Of a stretch of DNA of 9,738 nucleotides, positions 7,239 to 9,738 are shown one piece after another. A program made the translations under genes and the position numbers. The notes below the pieces were generated by a model, which searched no databases, was not told where the DNA came from, and saw only the letters and a program-made list of their open reading frames with translations. Location of the stretch: assembly GCA_025800435.1 (NCBI GenBank), contig JAOXRV010000636.1, positions 1-9,738 on the forward strand. The letters run 5' to 3'. Within the stretch, counting starts at the first letter, position 1, and each line of letters begins with the position of its first letter. The stretch comes from Cellvibrionaceae bacterium (GTDB lineage Bacteria > Pseudomonadota > Gammaproteobacteria > Pseudomonadales > Cellvibrionaceae).

Positions 7239-7490
7239 TTATGCTTCCTCACCTTCACCGGCGGCCGGGTTGAGCATTGGCACGCGCACGGGACGAGAGG
7301 GTACTACCGTAGAAATGGCGTGTTTATATACCATTTGGCTAACGGTGTTTTTTAACAACACAACAAACTGATCAAAAGACTCAACTTGGCCCTGCAACTT
7401 AATGCCGTTTACCAAGTAGATAGACACTGGAATGCGCTCTTTACGCAGCACATTCAGGTAAGGGTCTTGTAGGCTATGCCCCTTTGACAT
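7239..7490 (-). CDS. hfq: RNA chaperone Hfq
   Basis: Hfq forms a ring-shaped hexamer that binds sRNAs and mRNAs and promotes their pairing. The 83-residue product carries the complete Sm core: proximal-face residues Q8, D9, Q41, F42, K56 and H57, the second Sm motif YKHAIS (55-60), distal-face Y25, G29, I30 and K31, and the rim patch R16-K17-E18-R19, where K17 replaces the arginine of the E. coli protein (as in pseudomonads). The core is followed by a short C-terminal tail ending in the acidic GEGEEA, much shorter than in E. coli and close to the pseudomonad length. The ribosome binding site GAAGGAG (7504-7498), seven bases from the ATG, is the strongest in the cluster, in keeping with an abundant protein. 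It lies between miaA and hflX, its usual place. Confidence 0.99.
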   Translation of the reverse strand: MSKGHSLQDPYLNVLRKERIPVSIYLVNGIKLQGQVESFDQFVVLLKNTVSQMVYKHAISTVVPSRPVRVPMLNPAAGEGEEA

Positions 7491-7497
7491 TGTTATT

Positions 7498-7523
7498 CTC
7501 CTTCAAAAAAATAAGCAAACAAA
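7498..7523 (-). promoter_or_regulatory. U-rich leader and strong ribosome binding site of hfq
   Basis: On the minus strand the mRNA reads TTTGTTTGCTTATTTTTTT and then GAAGGAG before the hfq ATG. The uridine-rich stretch, including seven consecutive U immediately before the Shine-Dalgarno sequence, resembles the kind of tract bound by Hfq's proximal face, and E. coli hfq is known to repress its own translation. Autoregulation here is inference from position and composition. Confidence 0.35.
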
Positions 7524-7598
7524 CTTCCTGCTAAAACTCTCTACCGGACCGAGTGGAACGGGGATTTAGCCCAATAGAGGCAGAAACAAGCGTAATTC

Positions 7599-7619
7599 AG
7601 GCCCAAACGTACCGGGCCT
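7599..7619 (-). other. Hairpin between miaA and hfq
   Basis: AGGCCC (7599-7604) pairs with GGGCCT (7614-7619) around a 9-base loop, 18 bases beyond the miaA stop. On the minus strand it is followed by GAATTACG and no U run, so it is not a proper intrinsic terminator. It may stabilise the 3' end of a processed miaA mRNA or act as a weak attenuator before hfq. Confidence 0.35.
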
Positions 7620-7637
7620 TGACAACTGACATCCTAA

Positions 7638-8636
7638 TTATATGTCCATTCCTGAAATAAATCCCATGGCTTGCTGGATTATTTCAGCTTTTGTCAATAA
7701 TTGCCCGTCATCTTTGTCTATATAGATCCAGTTTAGTTCAGGCCAAGCGCGCAGCCAGGTCAGTTGACGCTTGGCCAGTTGACGCGTGGCCACTATCGCC
7801 TTCTCGATCGCATCAGTAAGTGTTAACTGACCCTCAAGGTGCTGCCAAAGCTGGCGATAGCCCACTGCACGAATGGATGGCAGGTCGATATGCAGGTCCC
7901 CACGGCGGTGTAAAGCGCGCACTTCTTCAAGCAAACCGGCCTCGATCATTGCGTTATAGCGCTGTTCGATGCGGCGGTGTAACAGGCTGCGATCGCGGGG
8001 GCCAATGGCCAATTGGCAAAGCTGATAGCGGTCGAAAAAGCCGCCACCACCCTGCTCATGTTGCTTGTGGCGCCACTCGGACATGGTGACACCACTGACT
8101 TTATAGACTTCCAGCGCGCGACTGAGGCGCTGGGAGTGATTGGGGTGTATCCGCTGGGCCGACTCTGGGTCTACCAGTGCCAGCTGCCGGTGCACCTCAG
8201 GCCAGCCCTCGGCCGTGGCCAGGGCTTCGATTTGCGCGCGCACCTGGGGGTCGGCCGGCGGCATATCCGCCAGACCTTCCAGCAGCGCCTTAAAATACAA
8301 CATGGTACCACCGGCAAACAGGGGTAATTTGCCACGACTGACAATATCCGCTGCCAAGGCCTCAGCATCGCGCACAAAATCGGCGGCACTATAGGGCTCG
8401 GCCGGGTCGCGAATATCGATTAGGTGATGGGGCACTGCGGCCAACTCTTCAGCATTGGGCTTGGCCGAGCCGATATCCATACCGCGATAGACCAGGGCCG
8501 AATCGACACTGATAATTTCCAGCGGCATGCGCTCGGCCAGCGCCAGTGCCAAATCGGTCTTGCCCGAGGCGGTTGGCCCCATTAAAAGCAGGGCTTTAGG
8601 GCGCTCACCAAGGTTATTAGTAGCTAATTCACTCAT
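7638..8636 (-). CDS. miaA: tRNA dimethylallyltransferase
   Basis: MiaA transfers a dimethylallyl group to the N6 of A37 in tRNAs that read codons beginning with U, the first step to the ms2i6A modification. The 332-residue product has the P-loop GPTASGKT (20-27), the catalytic-site segment SVDSALVYRGMDIGSAKPN (43-61) with Asp45, FAGGTMLYFKALLEG (107-121), and the tRNA-binding SIRAVGYRQLWQHL and ATRQLAKRQLTWLR segments near residues 250-295. The ATG at 8636 gives the usual lead of about 19 residues before the P-loop. No Shine-Dalgarno sequence precedes it; a perfect TATAAT sits seven bases upstream, so the mRNA may be leaderless. In most gammaproteobacteria mutL lies directly upstream; here there is a 446-base gap and a divergent gene instead. 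hfq follows 147 bases downstream. Confidence 0.98.
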   Translation of the reverse strand: MSELATNNLGERPKALLLMGPTASGKTDLALALAERMPLEIISVDSALVYRGMDIGSAKPNAEELAAVPHHLIDIRDPAEPYSAADFVRDAEALAADIVSRGKLPLFAGGTMLYFKALLEGLADMPPADPQVRAQIEALATAEGWPEVHRQLALVDPESAQRIHPNHSQRLSRALEVYKVSGVTMSEWRHKQHEQGGGGFFDRYQLCQLAIGPRDRSLLHRRIEQRYNAMIEAGLLEEVRALHRRGDLHIDLPSIRAVGYRQLWQHLEGQLTLTDAIEKAIVATRQLAKRQLTWLRAWPELNWIYIDKDDGQLLTKAEIIQQAMGFISGMDI

Positions 8637-8642
8637 CCGGCC

Positions 8643-8648
8643 ATTATA
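8643..8648 (-). promoter_or_regulatory. Perfect -10 hexamer adjacent to the miaA start
   Basis: On the minus strand TATAAT (8648-8643) is followed by GGCCGG and then the miaA ATG, so a transcript starting at the normal distance would begin at the A of the start codon. No good -35 hexamer is found 16-18 bases upstream (CTGGGG at 17), which lowers confidence. Confidence 0.3.
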
Positions 8649-8742
8649 TCGACAATTTTAGTAAGCCCCAGTGTAATTTATATCGCCAAACGGTATGTCT
8701 AGGCCATAATCTTGAGCTACACTTATTACTATAGTTGTTACG

Positions 8743-8773
8743 CGGCTTAAATAATTTTTTATTATTTAAGCCG
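8743..8773. repeat. 13-bp perfect inverted repeat with T5 loop
   Basis: CGGCTTAAATAAT (8743-8755) and ATTATTTAAGCCG (8761-8773) form a perfect 13-bp stem around TTTTT. Neither side is followed by a clear T run (TTGTCTTT on plus, CGTAAC on minus), so it is not a standard terminator. It could be a regulator site, a structured RNA element, or a remnant of a transposed element; nothing in the sequence decides between these. Confidence 0.8.
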
Positions 8774-8829
8774 TTGTCTTTACAAGCATTATTGGTTTTT
8801 GTGATTGGTATTGTTAAAGATGGGATTTT

Positions 8830-8860
8830 TTGACTATATCCACTTGAGCAAGCCGATAAT
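8830..8860 (+). promoter_or_regulatory. Candidate promoter for the sensor gene
   Basis: TTGACT (8830-8835) and GATAAT (8855-8860) each match the sigma-70 consensus at five of six positions, but the spacer is 19 bases, longer than ideal. A start near 8867 would leave a leader of about 215 bases before the sensor ATG at 9083, containing a possible leader ORF and a hairpin. Confidence 0.35.
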
Positions 8861-8997
8861 ATGCCTCGCGGTTTTGGATCAAGCCAAGCCGCCGGGCAGT
8901 GACACGCCATCACTGGCCAAATTTACGGATGAGTTAGAGTCACCTATGCAGGTCTCACACTCTGTGGTACTCCATAGACCAAGTGCTTAAGGTGGCC

Positions 8998-9078
8998 ATG
9001 AAGGCCCGCAACGCCCCTTATCAGGGTGCGGCTGCAAATTCGAGACCAAAGTCGCCAGCCAATTGGCGACAAGAGTAG
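8998..9078 (+). CDS. Possible 26-residue leader peptide before the sensor gene
   Basis: An ATG at 8998 is preceded by AAGG with a 5-base spacer and opens a 26-codon frame (MKARNAPYQGAAANS, then RPKSPANWRQE) ending in TAG four bases before the sensor start codon. The peptide is basic and hydrophilic, with no signal or membrane segment. The close stop-start spacing would permit translational coupling, and a 7-bp hairpin lies inside the frame. It may equally be a chance ORF; I recognise no family. Confidence 0.25.
   Translation: MKARNAPYQGAAANSRPKSPANWRQE
9051..9070 (+). other. Hairpin directly before the sensor ribosome binding site
   Basis: GTCGCCA (9051-9057) and TGGCGAC (9064-9070) form a perfect 7-bp stem with the loop GCCAAT. 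It ends immediately before AAGAG (9071-9075), the likely Shine-Dalgarno sequence of the sensor gene, and could influence initiation there. Confidence 0.45.
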
Positions 9079-9082
9079 ATGC

Positions 9083-9738
9083 ATGTTTATTAGCCTAAAA
9101 TGGAAGGCCTCCCTAGCGGTTACTTTACTGCTGGTTTTTTTGTGTGGCCTGTTTTTCTACGACAACAGCCAACACAGCAACGGCCACAGCCAGCAGCAAT
9201 TGGGCGGCCTCCATCGGCAGCATATCGATCTGTTTAGCGGCTTGGTGCAGCGCCAACAGCAGCAGCTGCAACAGCTAAGCACCTGGCTGCCCGAGAGCGC
9301 CAAACAACAGGGCGTGTCCAATCTCGACCAGATTATTGAGCAAAACTGGCTCTATCTGCAGGCCCAGTGGGGCTTAGAAGGCCTTAGTCTTTACGACAAA
9401 GACGGCAAATTACAGCACGCCTGGGGTAAATCTCTGCCCTTGCCTAAGGATACAATCAAACGCGCCTTAAGCCGTGGCCAGGCAGGCCCCAAGCTCAGCT
9501 GCAGCCAAACTTGCAGCCACTCGGCACTGGTGCCAGTTCTCGGTAGCGAAGGCCCACAACTGCTGCAGCTCGATACCCAGCTGGCACCACTGCTGAATGA
9601 CTTCCGCCGTATCAGCAAAGCCGAAATCGGTATTATCAGCGCTGTCCCCAGCAGCAACAGTAGCACCGGTAGCAATTACGGCACCAACATCAGCGCCTGG
9701 AACCAGCGGCTTATCCACTTAACCCAGGAGCAGAATAC
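9083..9738 (+). CDS. Membrane-anchored sensor-like protein, N-terminal part (cut by window edge)
   Basis: About 218 codons are visible. The protein begins MFISLKWKASLAVTLLLVFL: a basic start and one hydrophobic helix (about 9-26), then an extracytoplasmic region. This holds a glutamine-rich helix (QRQQQQLQQLSTWLP, 56-70), a CACHE-like sensing-fold pattern (GLEGLSLYDKDGKLQHAWG, 97-115), a close cysteine pair Cys140-Cys144 (CSQTC), 'ALVPVLG' and 'LLNDFRRISKAEIGIIS' (170-186). This order (anchor, helical stretch, D-x-x-G turn, CxxxC, VPVL, F...ISxAEIGII) resembles the periplasmic halves of bacterial membrane sensors with GGDEF/EAL, kinase or chemoreceptor output domains. A second membrane helix and the output domain must lie beyond the window, so the output cannot be named. 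The ATG at 9083 has AAGAG seven bases upstream. It diverges from miaA, in the place where mutL is usually found. Confidence 0.75.
   Translation, partial: MFISLKWKASLAVTLLLVFLCGLFFYDNSQHSNGHSQQQLGGLHRQHIDLFSGLVQRQQQQLQQLSTWLPESAKQQGVSNLDQIIEQNWLYLQAQWGLEGLSLYDKDGKLQHAWGKSLPLPKDTIKRALSRGQAGPKLSCSQTCSHSALVPVLGSEGPQLLQLDTQLAPLLNDFRRISKAEIGIISAVPSSNSSTGSNYGTNISAWNQRLIHLTQEQN

Larger units (their letters stand above)
8637..9082. other. Intergenic region between miaA and the divergent sensor gene
   Basis: This 446-base stretch contains no recognisable conserved gene. The miaA-proximal part (8641-8840) is AT-rich and holds a -10-like TATAAT, and a long perfect inverted repeat. The sensor-proximal part (8850-9082) is more GC-rich and holds a candidate promoter, a possible 26-codon leader ORF and a 7-bp hairpin. 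No mutL remnant is visible. The composition change near 8850 could mark a rearrangement junction, but that is inference. Confidence 0.6.

Noticed and set aside
7591..7615. Possible sigma-54 promoter (GG-N10-GC) upstream of hfq on the minus strand
   Set aside because: The GG/GC spacing can be found but the surrounding bases do not match the consensus (no CACG after GG, AC rather than TT before GC) and the sequence is part of the hairpin at 7599-7619.
8644..8913. 89-codon minus-strand open frame upstream of miaA
   Set aside because: The predicted peptide has no recognisable pattern, runs through the perfect inverted repeat and the AT-rich miaA upstream region, and has no good ribosome binding site; it looks like a chance open frame.
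8805..8990. Plus-strand open frame of 61 codons (56 from the ATG at 8820)
   Set aside because: Start is TTG or a poorly supported ATG, it would contain the candidate promoter at 8830-8860, and the peptide resembles nothing I know. Kept out of the gene list, though a decayed gene fragment cannot be excluded.
9001..9060. tRNA-like TTCGAGACC segment upstream of the sensor gene
   Set aside because: No acceptor stem, anticodon arm or D arm can be folded around it; it is only a short coincidental match to a T-loop.

Overview
This window looks like chromosomal DNA from a marine-type gammaproteobacterium. The gene order is the hfq cluster in the arrangement known from Pseudomonas and relatives: miaA-hfq-hflX-hflK-hflC-(DUF2065)-hisZ-purA, all on the minus strand. 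A separate hisZ next to purA fits the Pseudomonadales/Cellvibrionales side rather than enterobacteria, which lack hisZ. The placement is inferred from synteny and protein resemblance only; no search was run.

Layout. Positions 1-464 hold the N-terminal part of a LysR-type regulator (minus strand, cut by the window edge). Positions 465-848 look like a compact divergent unit: a perfect LysR-type dyad, a candidate sigma-70 promoter, a 23-codon membrane-peptide ORF with a good ribosome binding site, and a strong intrinsic terminator. Positions 849-3636 carry purA, hisZ and a DUF2065 membrane protein. A terminator hairpin separates these from hflC and hflK (3759-5797), which overlap by one base. 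hflX (5892-7211, apparent TTG start), hfq (7239-7490) and miaA (7638-8636) follow upstream. Positions 8637-9082 are mostly non-coding and contain a 13-bp perfect inverted repeat, promoter-like elements and a possible 26-codon leader ORF. Positions 9083-9738 hold the start of a plus-strand membrane-anchored sensor-like protein, cut by the window edge.

How the genes relate. MiaA modifies tRNA, Hfq is the sRNA chaperone, HflX is a ribosome-associated GTPase, and HflK/HflC form the membrane complex that modulates the FtsH protease. HisZ and PurA work in histidine and AMP synthesis. This core is ordinary and well conserved. The less ordinary material is at the two edges: the LysR/small-peptide unit on the left, and the region upstream of miaA on the right, where the usual neighbour mutL is absent and a sensor gene diverges. 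I see no defence system, CRISPR array, mobile element, tRNA or rRNA.
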